From: Bacillota bacterium
Lineage (GTDB): Bacteria > Bacillota > Clostridia > Acetivibrionales > DTU013
Assembly (NCBI GenBank): GCA_023411645.1
Contig: JAEYON010000026.1
Coordinates: 1 to 27,847 of the forward strand
DNA length: 27,847 bases
Reading direction: 5' to 3'
The notes beneath the pieces are model-generated. The model was not told the origin of the DNA. It ran no database searches and was given only the letters and a program-made list of their open reading frames with translations. The translations under genes were made by a program, and so were the position numbers. The first letter of the stretch is position 1. Each line of letters opens with the position of its first letter. Positions 1-9,246 of the stretch are shown one piece after another.

Positions 1-1
1 G

Positions 2-373
2 TTTACCGAAAGCCGTTTTGAAAAGGTTAAGGCACACATGGAACAGCTTGCCGCACAGAACAAGATTAAAGAGCCAAATGAGCAGGATGTTGCTGAACTT
101 GCACGCCCTAAGGATAAAAGGTATGCACGAACCAATTATATGAGTGAGCTGTTGGCTGGTCAAAGCGATATGGAAAGAGCTCTGTCGACAGAAATTAGAG
201 TCGGTGTATTCATGAATTCCGGATTTGCAAATATTGAAGAAATGAAGCAAGCCGTACAAAGTCTGCAAGTAAATGGCATCGACCCAATAGAACTTGTCAG
301 AGCCAAGAAGGCTTTTACTAAAGACATTGTAAAAGATGCACTATTGGCTAAGCAAAGCAGCGCGTCAAGCTAA
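2..373 (+). CDS. 3' end of an unrecognised gene (partial)
   Basis: The frame is open from the left edge of the window, so this is the C-terminal piece (about 123 residues) of a longer protein and not a small gene starting at the ATG at 38; no Shine-Dalgarno precedes that ATG. The visible part is hydrophilic, rich in Ala, Lys, Glu and Gln, looks largely helical, and has no membrane segment or cysteine motif. It ends in a Lys/Ser/Ala-rich tail. I do not recognise the family; the tail of an extracellular binding protein or of a cytosolic helical protein are both possible. It stops 37 bases before the MFS-sensor gene on the same strand, so it is probably in the same operon. Confidence 0.6.
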   Translation, partial: FTESRFEKVKAHMEQLAAQNKIKEPNEQDVAELARPKDKRYARTNYMSELLAGQSDMERALSTEIRVGVFMNSGFANIEEMKQAVQSLQVNGIDPIELVRAKKAFTKDIVKDALLAKQSSASS

Positions 374-410
374 ACATAACAGCATGCAGAATGAATGAGG
401 AGATGGTTCC

Positions 411-2855
411 ATGATAAAATCAGGTGCAAAACGAAAATGGCTCATATTAGTTTTTACGATTCTGATTCTGGCTGCTTCTCTTTTTGTGTGGTGGATGAGC
501 TCATCTAACTTTAAGGGAAGCTATAAGGAGATCAAGCAACAATATTACAGCGTGGTAGCAGATCAGGTGGTAAATGAGCTGGAGGCTTCCATTAAGTATG
601 GTAAGAGCCTTGATTCGTTCTACAACATCAGCGGAATTTTTGAGAAACTGACAACTCTGCTGCCATCCCATATAAAGGCGGCTATTACTCGAAGCAGTGG
701 TGAAATCCTTTATACATCCTTTGACAACGAAACGGATAAGAATGATTACATTCGCGTTCTCCAGAATTCAAATGTCTCCGCGAAGCTCAAGAGCATCACA
801 AAAAATCAGACATATGCGGTACTTGAGCAGGATAACTATGACATAATGATACTACCAATATATGACAAAAGTGACGACACAATCGGCAGCTTTACTTTGA
901 TTTATCCTGCAGCCGCAATTAATTCCGAACTGGAGCCGCAGCGCATGGAAAACCTGAAGATTTCTCTTCTTGTCTTAATTATTCCAGTATTGCTGCTAAT
1001 CCTTTTTTTCTGTTTTGTTCCGATGCTGGAGGAAGAGGAGAAGGGTACACAGGAGAATGCTCAAGAAGATTCGAAAAAGGATTCTGGCAGGAATAGACGC
1101 CGTAACCTGATGCTGTACGTATTTCCTGCGCTGATTGTCATGGTGAGTATTGGTGTGCAAAGCATTATAATGTATGATCAGTACAAGGCTAAGTATAAAA
1201 GTGCAATATCAGACGGCGCAAGCGGTATTCTGAACTACCTTGAGGTTTCTGTCAATACCATGCATCAAAAGGGTATACCCTATGAAAAAATGTCCGGGCT
1301 GACAGAGTACCTTACCGAAAAAGCAGAGGATACCCCTATCATTTGGAATATTCGCATATACAGGTCAATTGCGGATACCGGAGAGACTCTGAAACGGGAG
1401 AATTCCTGGGTTATTTCTGTCCCGTTGACTCATGAAGCCGATGGGAACAACACACAGGTGGAAATACAGATATCACAAGAGTATATGAATCAGAAAATGA
1501 TGAATATGCTGCTGGTATTCCTTGTCACTATGATTGTAGCGGCGGTTATAATATTTGAAGCAATGCGGCTTCCCGATATTCTGATGTTCCGAAGGAGCAG
1601 CAGCTTTAACACAGGATCCTTTATGCAATATGAGAAAATTACGAGTGGCATACGAATTATTAGCTTTATCATTTTTATGGGCGTATACTCAAGCATGCCT
1701 TTTTCCGCCATTCTGATGAGGCAATGGAATGCAAAAATATTCGGACTGTCCACCGATGTGTCAGCTTCTTTGCCCATGACGCTTGAACTGCTCTCTGTTA
1801 TGTTGTTCTCAATACTTTTTGCAAGGTTGTTTAAAAAGTCAGGCCAAAAGGTACTGGTACTGTCTTCAGGAATTTGCATGATTGCGGGAAATGCTCTTTG
1901 TGCATTGGTAGCAGGACCAGGCGATATTATTCTTTTCAGAATTCTGTGCGGTGCCGGTTTTGCCGGGTTAAAGCATGGGCTGAACACAATTATCTCTTCG
2001 GGCTCCGAGGGAGAAGAGCGAACAGGACTGAACATTGCCGGAATGAATGCTGGGCTCCTTGGCGGTATTATGTGCGGAGGTTCTCTTGGCGCTGTTATTG
2101 CCAATTCCATGGGAATTTCCCTTACATATCTGTTCACAGCGGGATTACTGCTGGTGTCTGTTGCTTTAGTGCTATATATAATTCCATGGAAGCTGCTGAA
2201 GCAAAAAATTAGGGACGTCGCTTCCAGGGAGAAAACTGCGACTAAAGGATTGATGCAGGTGCTTTTCAAGGGAAATGTCCTAAAGTATCTGCTTATGGTT
2301 ACCCTTCCGCTGAATGTTGGATTGATGTTCATTGTTGCATTTATCCCTGGCTATGTTCAGAAGCTTGAGCTTCCGGTTATTCTTATCAGTTATGGATATC
2401 TGGTGAACGGACTGATAGGGATCTACCTTGGACCTGCCCTCTCCAGACTGCTTACGAAAATAATGGGCAGGACAATGAGTGTATCATTGATGCTGGTAAT
2501 GGGAGCAATTGCAATACTGATACTTGGAATACAGCCATCCATTGCCGTTATTCTGGTCTCCACGGCCTTGATGGGACTTTTTGACGGCTTTGGATCTCCA
2601 GTGTCCATTGATTACTTTATTGAAATGCCGGAAATCAAGAGTAAAGTAGACATCTCCAGCTCTCTTGCTTTTCTGGGGGTTGTTGGAAATGCAACTCAAA
2701 TGATCAGTCCGATGTTCTATGGCTGGCTGATGTTAATGTCAACCTCGGCCGATTTCAACATTCTTTTGATGCTGGGCGCTGGGTATCTTATGTTTGCATT
2801 GGTATTCTTGATTTCCGGAAATAAACAGCTTGTCAACACAAAGGCTTCAGGATAA
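411..2855 (+). CDS. Major-facilitator-like membrane protein with two N-terminal sensor modules
   Basis: An 814-aa membrane protein. Residues 10-29 form a first membrane span, 31-182 an external sensor-like region, 184-204 a second span, 205-232 a charged cytoplasmic linker, 233-254 a third span, 255-364 a second external region, and 365-383 a fourth span. From about 408 to 800 there are roughly twelve hydrophobic segments with the pattern of a major facilitator superfamily transporter. The two external regions align at a constant offset of about 220 residues (LEAS at 57-60 with LEVS at 277-280, Y71 with Y291, a following SG), which suggests an internal duplication of a span-sensor-span module of Cache/PAS-like type. 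GAGGAG about 10 bases upstream supports the ATG start. The next gene starts 55 bases downstream, so co-transcription is likely. The role is inferred: a transporter used as sensor (transceptor), or a transporter with its own ligand sensors. Substrate unknown. Confidence 0.8.
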   Translation: MIKSGAKRKWLILVFTILILAASLFVWWMSSSNFKGSYKEIKQQYYSVVADQVVNELEASIKYGKSLDSFYNISGIFEKLTTLLPSHIKAAITRSSGEILYTSFDNETDKNDYIRVLQNSNVSAKLKSITKNQTYAVLEQDNYDIMILPIYDKSDDTIGSFTLIYPAAAINSELEPQRMENLKISLLVLIIPVLLLILFFCFVPMLEEEEKGTQENAQEDSKKDSGRNRRRNLMLYVFPALIVMVSIGVQSIIMYDQYKAKYKSAISDGASGILNYLEVSVNTMHQKGIPYEKMSGLTEYLTEKAEDTPIIWNIRIYRSIADTGETLKRENSWVISVPLTHEADGNNTQVEIQISQEYMNQKMMNMLLVFLVTMIVAAVIIFEAMRLPDILMFRRSSSFNTGSFMQYEKITSGIRIISFIIFMGVYSSMPFSAILMRQWNAKIFGLSTDVSASLPMTLELLSVMLFSILFARLFKKSGQKVLVLSSGICMIAGNALCALVAGPGDIILFRILCGAGFAGLKHGLNTIISSGSEGEERTGLNIAGMNAGLLGGIMCGGSLGAVIANSMGISLTYLFTAGLLLVSVALVLYIIPWKLLKQKIRDVASREKTATKGLMQVLFKGNVLKYLLMVTLPLNVGLMFIVAFIPGYVQKLELPVILISYGYLVNGLIGIYLGPALSRLLTKIMGRTMSVSLMLVMGAIAILILGIQPSIAVILVSTALMGLFDGFGSPVSIDYFIEMPEIKSKVDISSSLAFLGVVGNATQMISPMFYGWLMLMSTSADFNILLMLGAGYLMFALVFLISGNKQLVNTKASG

Positions 2856-2910
2856 CTATGCTCTTCAGGTATTTCTAAATGCCTGGGAAATGATAGGGGG
2901 AGGCGAGGAC

Positions 2911-5900
2911 ATGCTTCTTGATGGCTATTCAATAAAGAGAAAAATGCAGGAAGACAATGATACCATCCTTTATAAGGGGTATGACAATATTGGAGGGCAT
3001 CCTGTACTTATAAAGCTTCTAAAGAAGGAGTATGTCACAGCTGAAGATATTGAGTCGCTGGAGCATGAATTTATCATAACTGAAGGTATTGCCAATAATG
3101 GCGTGCTTAAAGTATTGAAGGTCATTAAAGATGGAAAGAGCGCTGGCCTTATCATGGAGGAATTTAGTGGAGAAGCTCTTCAAACGCTGTTTCTAAAACA
3201 GTCATTGTCGATGTGGCAATTTCTAGAAATTGCTGCCAAGATTGTTGAAGCGTTGAAGCAGATTCATGACCGGGGAGTCTTGCATCGAAATATTCATCCG
3301 TTGAACGTACTAGTCAACTTGGAGAAGAATGATGTAAAGATAACCAATTTCAGGTCTGCGGTCTTTTTTAATGAGGTGAAGGAGGAGAGCAGGAACAAAT
3401 GCTGGCCTGAGGAGTTCCTTCCGTATATGTCTCCCGAGCAAAGCCGTCGATTGGAGTCGCGGGAGGATTTTCGCTCTGATCTTTATTCTCTTGGAATCAT
3501 TTTCTATAGGATTCTTGCAGGAAGGCTTCCTTTTGAAGCAGAAAACCCTGTGGAGACAATTTATTCCCACATTGCCAAAAAACCGGTTCCTCTTTTTGAG
3601 ACTGACAAGATCATTCCGAGGGTCATTTCGGATATCATAGAGAAGCTATTGAAAAAGAAGCCGGAAGACCGTTATCAAACAGCAGAGGGATTGAAAGCAG
3701 ATATTGAAAAATGCAGGATGCTATTAAAAATGAGTGGCGGCAATGGGAGAATAGAGGCTTTTCCTCTTGCTCAGGAGGATGTCAGCGATGAGTTGAAAAT
3801 ACCTCAAAAGCTTTATGGCAGGGAAAAAGAGCTGCGGGCACTGCAGGAGAGCTTTGAAGCAGCCGGAAAAGGGAGCCTTGAATTTGTTGTGCTATCTGGG
3901 TATTCCGGTATTGGAAAGAGTGCCCTGGTTCATGAATTTATGCGGACTGCCCGAAAAAACGGAGGACAATGTGCCTATGGAAAGTTTGACCAATATAAAA
4001 GAAATACGCCATATTCTGCATTACTTAAGGCATTAAGCTTTATCATTAAGAGAACTCTGGCGGAAAGTGAGGAAGAGATACTTTCGTTGAAGGATCGAAT
4101 CCTTAAATGTTTGAAAGGGAATGCGCAGTTGATGATTGATATGATTCCGGAGGTTGAGAGAATCACCGGAAATCAGCCGGCTGTTTCCAAGCTGCCGCCA
4201 AGAGAGGCACAAATTCGTTTTGATACAACTTTGTTGGATTTCATACAGCTTTTTGCCACAAGATCACAGCCGCTTGTTTTGTTTCTAGATGACCTGCAAT
4301 GGTCCGAAGCCGCCAGTTTGAAGCTGTTGGAGCATCTAGCCGCCGATGTCGGGAGGGGATATATTTTATTAATTGCAGCATACACGGATAATGAAGCAGA
4401 GAATGTCCATTTATTGAAGCTGACGCTTGCGAATATAAAAAAATCACTCAATCAACTAAAAGAGATTCAATTGGGACCAATTGAGTCCTGGCATATAAAT
4501 ACTCTTTTAAGCTCAGCTCTACACAGCGCTCCTGATATTACTATGCCGCTGGCGAAAATTTGCCATGAAAAGACCAGAGGAAACCCATTTTTCCTGATAC
4601 AGTTTCTGTATTCATTGAAGGATGAAGGTGCTCTTTGGTTCGACAGGGATCAAAAGAGATGGGTCTGGAATGAAAATGAGATTAATCAAAAAAGTGTTAT
4701 GGATAATGTAATTGAGGTCATGATAAAAAAAATCGGTAAACTGCCGATGGAGACAATTGAAGTATTAAGAGCGGCGGCTTGTATTAATAACAGCTTTGAT
4801 GCGCCAACTCTTTCTATCATATTGGAAAAGAGTCTTGAAAGCATTAAAAGAGACCTGTACAAAGCAGTAGAGGAAGGTGTTCTGATTCTTAACGCAGATG
4901 AGTACTGGTTTGTGCACGATAGAATACAACAGGCGTCGTATTCTTTTCTTGATCCGGAAACGGAAAGAATTATTCATCTTAAAATTGGCAGATTACTTCT
5001 GGAGAACACTCCGGAATCCGAATTAGAAGACAAATTATTTGAGATAGCCGATCATTTGAATTGCGCCATAGAGCTGATAACTTCCAAAGAGGATAAGCAA
5101 ATACTGGTTCATCTGAATTTTAAAGCAGGAGAAAGGACAAAAGTAGCCTCAGCATATGATAGAGCTCTGGAATATTTCCAGTTTGCTCTGAGATTGTTGG
5201 AAAAGAACTGTTGGAAAGAGAATTACCGCAGTACGCTGGAGCTTTATATTGAAGCGGCTCAGGCAGCTTACGCTTGTACTCGGTATGATCTTATGGAAAC
5301 ACTGGCAAAGCAGGCTATAGATAACAGTGAGGATGTATTGGACAAAGCTAGGGCCTACGAAGTAATGATTGAAGCATATACAATGAAAAATGATCTGAGG
5401 AAGGCTGTGGATACGGGAAGTTATGTTTTAAGCCTTTTAGGTGTCAGATTGCCTAGGAACCCCAATATACTTCATGTTATAGCAGGCTATTTAAAAACCA
5501 GGCATATGCTAAGGGGCAAGACTTTTGAGGATATTATTCAGCTCGGACCATTGAAGGAACCAAAAAAGCTTATGGCTGTGAGAATATTAAATAGCGTGGG
5601 TGTCGCTGCGTACTCAAGGTCATTTTGTATGGTTGCATTGATTACCTTCATTGCAACCAATCTATGTATTAAATATGGTAATACGCAGGAGTCTCTGGTT
5701 GCTTATTCAGCTTATGGCTATATATTATATTCTATGATGGGAAAGGCAGACGAAGGCTATAAATTTGGAATGCTTGCGATGGAATTCCTGAAAAAATTCC
5801 CGCAGCATCGATTTGAGAGTAAGGTCACTTTACTTTTCAATTTGATAATGCGGCATGGGATGGAGCCCTTGAAAAAAACACTTGATGATTTTCCGTCAAG

Positions 5901-8900
5901 CTATCTGAGCGGTTTTGCATCAGGGGATCTGCTATCTGCGGGGAACAACATTCTGCAATATCTTCAGTATTCCTTTTATTGCGGCAGAGAGCTGACACAG
6001 ATCATTAAAGAAGCGGAGCAGCACTGGAACGCTCTGTTGAAGACCGGGCATATATCAGCCATCAATGTAGTCAGGGGAACTATGCAAACAGTTTTGAACC
6101 TGAAGGGAGATAATGCAGAACCTTGCAGACTTGTAGGTACGTATTACGACCGTGATAAAATGGTTATGTCAATTAAAGGTGCAAATGACCGTACTAATAT
6201 GTTTTATCTATATCTTAATGAGATGATTCTGTTATATTATTTCGGAAGGCAAGAAGAAGCGCTGGAGAACATCTCATTGACTGAAGAATACCAGGATGGA
6301 GCCTGCGGAACCTTTTCAATACCGCAGATGAAGTTTTACAAGGCATTGATTCTTATTGCAAATTATAGGGTAATGCATAAGCGTAAGTATGCTAAAAAAG
6401 GGATAAATCAATCGATCCGGGATTTTCAAAAACTTGTTAAAAGATCACCTGAGAATATATCAAATAAGCTATACCTGCTTCTGGCTGAGAAGGCGCGTAT
6501 TATTGGAAATAGCATTATGGCGGAGGGGTATTACAGTAAGTCCATAGAACTGGCTGCTGTGAATGGATTTGTGCAGGAAGAGGCTTTGGCAAAAGAACTT
6601 GCGGCAGCCTTCTATATGGAACAAGGAAGAAACAATTGGGCAAAAAAATATTTGACGGATGCCTGTAAGACTTATGCCAGGTGGGGAGCTCATGCAAAAG
6701 TTCAGCATTTGATACAGAAATATCCTGATATGCTTTTAGAACTCAGGATTCAGCAAGATAATCCTTTTCTTACAAAAAAGGACGCAGACTCTGTGAAGGG
6801 AGTATCGGACTCCCTGGATTTACTCTCCATTATTAAATCCAGTCAAGCAATTTCAAATGCCATTGTTCCGGAAGAACTGCTTAAGCTGCTGATGAATATC
6901 CTTCTGGAGAACGCCGGAGCAGAGAGAGCCGTACTTATGGTAAAAAAGGATGGAAAGTTCTTTGTGACAGCAGAAGGTACATTGGAAGACACCAGGGTTG
7001 ATGTGCATCAGAGAGTGTCTGTTGAGAGCTGCAGCAGTGTGCCTGTCAAGCTGATTCATTATGTTGAACGGACGGGTGAAAAGGTTGTCTTACAGCAGGA
7101 CGAAAATTCTGAACTGTTTGAGGGGAACGAGTTGGGGGAAACCAAGCTTCCAAAATCAGCGTTATGTATGCCCATGAAAGCCAACGGTGAGCTTATTGGA
7201 ATTCTATATCTGGAAAACAATTTGATCACGGGAGCATTTACTGCGGACAGACTTCAGGTGCTGCAGCTTTTGTCCTCACAAATTGCCATTTCACTGGAGA
7301 AGGCTTACCTGTACAGAGATATGGAAAAAATTATCGAGGAGCGAACGTCGGAGCTGAACAATAAAAATGCTGAGCTGACCAGAATAAATGAACAGTTGGA
7401 GCTGGCAAATCAGGCGAAGAGCCAGTTTGTAGCCAACATCAGCCATGAAATCAGAACGCCGCTTCATGGAATCATGGGCATGGGAGCTCTTCTACAGAAA
7501 AGAATTAAGGGGAAAGCTGAGAAGGAGTGCGTGGAGCTGATCCAGACATCGGCAGAGACGCTGCTGGAAATCATTAATGATATTCTTGATGTTTCTAAAA
7601 TAGATGCAAACAAGCTGGAGCTTGAAGAAAGGAGCTTTAGCATTAGTAAGCTTTTGAAGGATGTCTGTATTCCCTTAACACATGTTGCAATGAAAAAGAA
7701 TATAAAATTGAGGCTTGAATTGCACAATGATATGCCGGACTGTTATATTGGGGATCCTCTTCGAATCAGCCAAATTATCAATAACCTGTTGAGCAATGCG
7801 GTTAAATTCACAGATCGTGGAGAGGTTGGAATTAAAACGAGAATGTTATCTACGAGTGGCTCGAGGGCTGAAGTAGAATTTACGGTTTGGGATACCGGAA
7901 TCGGCATTTCAACGGATAAATTGGACAGTATTTTTGAAAGCTTTTCACAGGCTGATTCCAGCATATCAAGAAGGTATGGCGGGACAGGGCTTGGTCTGAC
8001 GATTACAAAAAAGCTTGTAGAACATATGGGCGGAAACATCAAGGTTGACAGCATAGAGGGAACCGGTAGTGTTTTCAAGTGTACTCTCCCGTTGATTGTT
8101 CCATATGTTGGGTCGGAGCCGGCTGAGGATTGCGATGAATCAGCGTTTATTAATGAGGAGGCTGAAGGAAAAAGGCTTCAAGGAATGAGAGTTGCGGTTG
8201 CGGAGGATAACCATATTGGTCAGGTTTATATTAAAGGCTTTCTTGAGCATTACGGCTGTGAGGTTGACGTAGCGCAGGATGGAAATAAGCTCCTGGCTTT
8301 ATTAAAGCAGAAAAATTACCACTGTATCATTATGGATAAGAATATGCCGGAAATGGACGGGATAGAAGCTACTACGCAGATAAGAAAGATTGAAAAGGGC
8401 ACCCGTTCCAAAATACCCATAATAGGGCTAACTGCCGCCGCAATAGAAGGAGATAGGGAAAAGCTTCTGGAGGCGGGAATGGATTACTATTTACCAAAGC
8501 CTGTCGATCAAAATAAACTTTTGGATATTCTGGGTGAAATAAAAGAAGCAATGTGCGGGCATGATAATGCCATGATGAGACATAACGAAAATAGTGAATT
8601 GCTTAATGGACAACATAATGAGTCGGATAATGGACTGCATGATGGGTCGCGTGATGGGTCGCGTGAAGGGTCTGGCAGGATGATTAACCGGCCGGTTTTT
8701 TTGGAGGAGGCAAAGCTTTTTGGTTTAGCGCTGATGCGGGAAATCGGAGAGGAGTTTGTTCGTGAGCACGATGCTAAATTGATGGAAATCAATGAGAGCC
8801 TGAAAAGGATGGATCTGAAAGCTGCGCAAAGACAGGTTCATAAGCTGGCTAGCTCGATATCGCCATTTCATGCCGTGGAAGCTCTAGATTTTGTAAGACA

Positions 8901-9039
8901 TATGGAAAAAAAGCTAGGTGAAATGGAAAAAATGCTGGATGGAAAAGAGAAAAACATTCTAGACGACGATTTTCAGATGCTGTCCCGTATTGTAAAAGGA
9001 TTGGCTGAAGAGCTGACAGAGCTGCTTCCGGAAATGTGA
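2911..9039 (+). CDS. Giant hybrid histidine kinase: pseudokinase-AAA ATPase-GAF-HisKA-HATPase-REC-HPt
   Basis: The ATG at 2911 has GGAGGCGAGG just upstream and gives 2042 aa; a TTG at 2830 in the same frame would overlap the previous gene and lacks a site. Domains by residue: protein-kinase fold 1-270; AAA/STAND-type ATPase about 305-600 with Walker A GYSGIGKS (K336) and Walker B LFLDD (D460, D461); helical TPR-like region about 740-1290; GAF about 1305-1465; HisKA with H1512 in SHEIRTP; HATPase with N-box near 1625, DTGIGI at 1661 and a GGTGLGL box; receiver with E1765/D1766, phospho-acceptor D1809 and K1863; HPt with H1977. No membrane span. The kinase-like domain keeps the beta-3 Lys (K35), an alpha-C Glu and SPEQ, but has HRN instead of HRD (N127) and NFR instead of DFG (N146-R148), with no glycine loop. 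It is therefore probably a pseudokinase acting as a binding or control domain. It probably works with the membrane sensor encoded upstream; no dedicated output regulator is visible downstream. Confidence 0.9.
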   Translation: MLLDGYSIKRKMQEDNDTILYKGYDNIGGHPVLIKLLKKEYVTAEDIESLEHEFIITEGIANNGVLKVLKVIKDGKSAGLIMEEFSGEALQTLFLKQSLSMWQFLEIAAKIVEALKQIHDRGVLHRNIHPLNVLVNLEKNDVKITNFRSAVFFNEVKEESRNKCWPEEFLPYMSPEQSRRLESREDFRSDLYSLGIIFYRILAGRLPFEAENPVETIYSHIAKKPVPLFETDKIIPRVISDIIEKLLKKKPEDRYQTAEGLKADIEKCRMLLKMSGGNGRIEAFPLAQEDVSDELKIPQKLYGREKELRALQESFEAAGKGSLEFVVLSGYSGIGKSALVHEFMRTARKNGGQCAYGKFDQYKRNTPYSALLKALSFIIKRTLAESEEEILSLKDRILKCLKGNAQLMIDMIPEVERITGNQPAVSKLPPREAQIRFDTTLLDFIQLFATRSQPLVLFLDDLQWSEAASLKLLEHLAADVGRGYILLIAAYTDNEAENVHLLKLTLANIKKSLNQLKEIQLGPIESWHINTLLSSALHSAPDITMPLAKICHEKTRGNPFFLIQFLYSLKDEGALWFDRDQKRWVWNENEINQKSVMDNVIEVMIKKIGKLPMETIEVLRAAACINNSFDAPTLSIILEKSLESIKRDLYKAVEEGVLILNADEYWFVHDRIQQASYSFLDPETERIIHLKIGRLLLENTPESELEDKLFEIADHLNCAIELITSKEDKQILVHLNFKAGERTKVASAYDRALEYFQFALRLLEKNCWKENYRSTLELYIEAAQAAYACTRYDLMETLAKQAIDNSEDVLDKARAYEVMIEAYTMKNDLRKAVDTGSYVLSLLGVRLPRNPNILHVIAGYLKTRHMLRGKTFEDIIQLGPLKEPKKLMAVRILNSVGVAAYSRSFCMVALITFIATNLCIKYGNTQESLVAYSAYGYILYSMMGKADEGYKFGMLAMEFLKKFPQHRFESKVTLLFNLIMRHGMEPLKKTLDDFPSSYLSGFASGDLLSAGNNILQYLQYSFYCGRELTQIIKEAEQHWNALLKTGHISAINVVRGTMQTVLNLKGDNAEPCRLVGTYYDRDKMVMSIKGANDRTNMFYLYLNEMILLYYFGRQEEALENISLTEEYQDGACGTFSIPQMKFYKALILIANYRVMHKRKYAKKGINQSIRDFQKLVKRSPENISNKLYLLLAEKARIIGNSIMAEGYYSKSIELAAVNGFVQEEALAKELAAAFYMEQGRNNWAKKYLTDACKTYARWGAHAKVQHLIQKYPDMLLELRIQQDNPFLTKKDADSVKGVSDSLDLLSIIKSSQAISNAIVPEELLKLLMNILLENAGAERAVLMVKKDGKFFVTAEGTLEDTRVDVHQRVSVESCSSVPVKLIHYVERTGEKVVLQQDENSELFEGNELGETKLPKSALCMPMKANGELIGILYLENNLITGAFTADRLQVLQLLSSQIAISLEKAYLYRDMEKIIEERTSELNNKNAELTRINEQLELANQAKSQFVANISHEIRTPLHGIMGMGALLQKRIKGKAEKECVELIQTSAETLLEIINDILDVSKIDANKLELEERSFSISKLLKDVCIPLTHVAMKKNIKLRLELHNDMPDCYIGDPLRISQIINNLLSNAVKFTDRGEVGIKTRMLSTSGSRAEVEFTVWDTGIGISTDKLDSIFESFSQADSSISRRYGGTGLGLTITKKLVEHMGGNIKVDSIEGTGSVFKCTLPLIVPYVGSEPAEDCDESAFINEEAEGKRLQGMRVAVAEDNHIGQVYIKGFLEHYGCEVDVAQDGNKLLALLKQKNYHCIIMDKNMPEMDGIEATTQIRKIEKGTRSKIPIIGLTAAAIEGDREKLLEAGMDYYLPKPVDQNKLLDILGEIKEAMCGHDNAMMRHNENSELLNGQHNESDNGLHDGSRDGSREGSGRMINRPVFLEEAKLFGLALMREIGEEFVREHDAKLMEINESLKRMDLKAAQRQVHKLASSISPFHAVEALDFVRHMEKKLGEMEKMLDGKEKNILDDDFQMLSRIVKGLAEELTELLPEM
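8641..8676 (+). repeat. 12-bp tandem repeat in the REC-HPt linker
   Basis: Two identical copies of GATGGGTCGCGT (8641-8652, 8653-8664) are followed by a diverged third (GAAGGGTCTGGC). They encode DGSR-DGSR-EGSG in the hydrophilic linker between the receiver and the HPt domain of the giant kinase. The unit is a multiple of three, so copy change would alter linker length without breaking the frame. Confidence 0.8.
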
Positions 9040-9246
9040 GAGGAAAAGCACTGATTAAATAAGAGCTTGCCTCAAAACAGAGAAAAATTAAATCAGAATA
9101 CATCAGATATTTCCCGTCTGAGTTCAGATAAATCAAACGATACAATGATTCTTTCCTGACTTGTCATAATGGTTCAAGTCTGTTGAATATGCTTTTATAT
9201 AGCTTTTTACAGACGAAATACCGTTTGGCTTTAAATCGGAGGAAAG

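Noticed and set aside
1490..2332. 280-aa open frame antisense to the MFS-sensor gene
   Set aside because: It is the reverse reading of membrane-segment codons; no start site and no neighbour on that strand.
2830..2910. TTG at 2830 as start of the giant kinase
   Set aside because: It overlaps the end of the previous gene and has no Shine-Dalgarno, whereas the ATG at 2911 has GGAGGCGAGG.
9184..9189. TGAATA as a sigma-G -35 for spoIIP
   Set aside because: No CATACTA-like -10 lies 17-18 bases downstream, and SpoIIP acts before sigma-G becomes active.
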